This document shows positions 5,258 to 5,530 of a stretch of DNA of 5,530 bases, piece after piece (position 1 is the first letter of the stretch; every line of letters begins with the position of its first letter). The DNA is from Kiritimatiellia bacterium. Its GTDB lineage: Bacteria > Verrucomicrobiota > Kiritimatiellia > SLAD01. The notes beneath the pieces were generated by a model. That model was not told where the DNA came from. It saw nothing but the letters and a program-made list of their open reading frames with translations, and ran no database searches. The translations under genes and the position numbers were made by a program. Location of the stretch: positions 1 to 5,530 of the forward strand of contig SLLF01000284.1 in assembly GCA_007134175.1 (NCBI GenBank), given 5' to 3'.

Positions 5258-5530
5258 TTAGGGCACGGCCACACGAACCTCTATCCGGTAGAACATTAGA
5301 GAGGCCTCGCTGGGCTCCAGGTCCAGAATGATCCACTGCCCTTGACCATTGAGCCCTTCCATGCCCTCCACTAATTGCCAGGTATCGGGGTCCATGAGAT
5401 CGGTTCCACCCCAGATGTCATAGAGCCGTCCTGGGGCGGGCCAGAATGCCAGCGCCTGGCCAGAGCTGCCCCCCTCCCACTCCAGTTCCAGCACCGCGTC
5501 CTCGTCATGCGGGCCAACGCCCCACACATA
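5258..5530 (-). CDS. C-terminal end of a probable secreted/surface protein
   Basis: Only the last 90 residues are inside the window; the frame is open to the right edge, and a GTG at 5527 is an internal codon (a TAT codon precedes it). What can be seen is a strand-rich, acidic, Trp-rich segment: LELEWEGG, then FWPAPGRLYDIWGGTDLMDPDTW, then a GQGQWIILDL stretch, and FYRIEVRVAVP at the end. The order 'Y.I..TDL....W..V...FYRI.V' is a layout I recall at the C-termini of many secreted proteins of Verrucomicrobiota and Kiritimatiellota, often described as hypothetical or as carrying fn3-like or sorting-type tails. The enzymatic or adhesive part would be upstream, outside the window, so no function is given. 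The stop is TAA, and a 220-bp gap separates it from hisF. Confidence 0.75.
   Translation of the reverse strand, partial: YVWGVGPHDEDAVLELEWEGGSSGQALAFWPAPGRLYDIWGGTDLMDPDTWQLVEGMEGLNGQGQWIILDLEPSEASLMFYRIEVRVAVP

Overview
The window looks like chromosomal DNA of a Gram-negative bacterium with fairly high GC. I infer the PVC superphylum (Verrucomicrobiota, Kiritimatiellota or Planctomycetes relatives). Three things point there: a C-terminal tail ending in an FYRIEV-type strand that I recall from secreted proteins of that group, a standalone HNH endonuclease of a type common there, and a HisF sub-type with unusual active-site loops. This is recalled from family knowledge, not from a database search. 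There is no transposase, phage gene, CRISPR array, tRNA or rRNA.

Layout: on the + strand, positions 1-1067 hold the last three quarters of a dihydrolipoyl dehydrogenase gene (lpdA, E3), cut by the left edge. It converges, across a 107-bp gap holding a palindrome and a hairpin, on a run of minus-strand genes. Read in the direction of transcription (right to left) these are: the end of a probable secreted protein (5530-5258), hisF (5037-4273), an HNH endonuclease (4186-3572), an AsmA-like single-pass membrane protein with a coiled-coil tail (3529-2651), and an erythromycin-esterase-family lipoprotein (2575-1175). 

The HNH gene has its own good sigma70-like promoter just after hisF. That promoter also explains why a TTG-started, longer reading frame is spurious. 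The HNH, AsmA-like and esterase-like genes lie 42 and 75 bp apart on one strand and could form one transcript. The second gap carries a short palindromic element resembling dispersed repeats.

How they work together: lpdA serves central carbon metabolism and hisF serves histidine synthesis and the purine-linked AICAR branch. The AsmA-like protein and the lipoprotein both point to the cell envelope. No single pathway links them all. I do not see an obvious new multi-gene system. The parts most worth a second look are the HNH/AsmA-like/esterase-like trio and the altered active-site loops of HisF.
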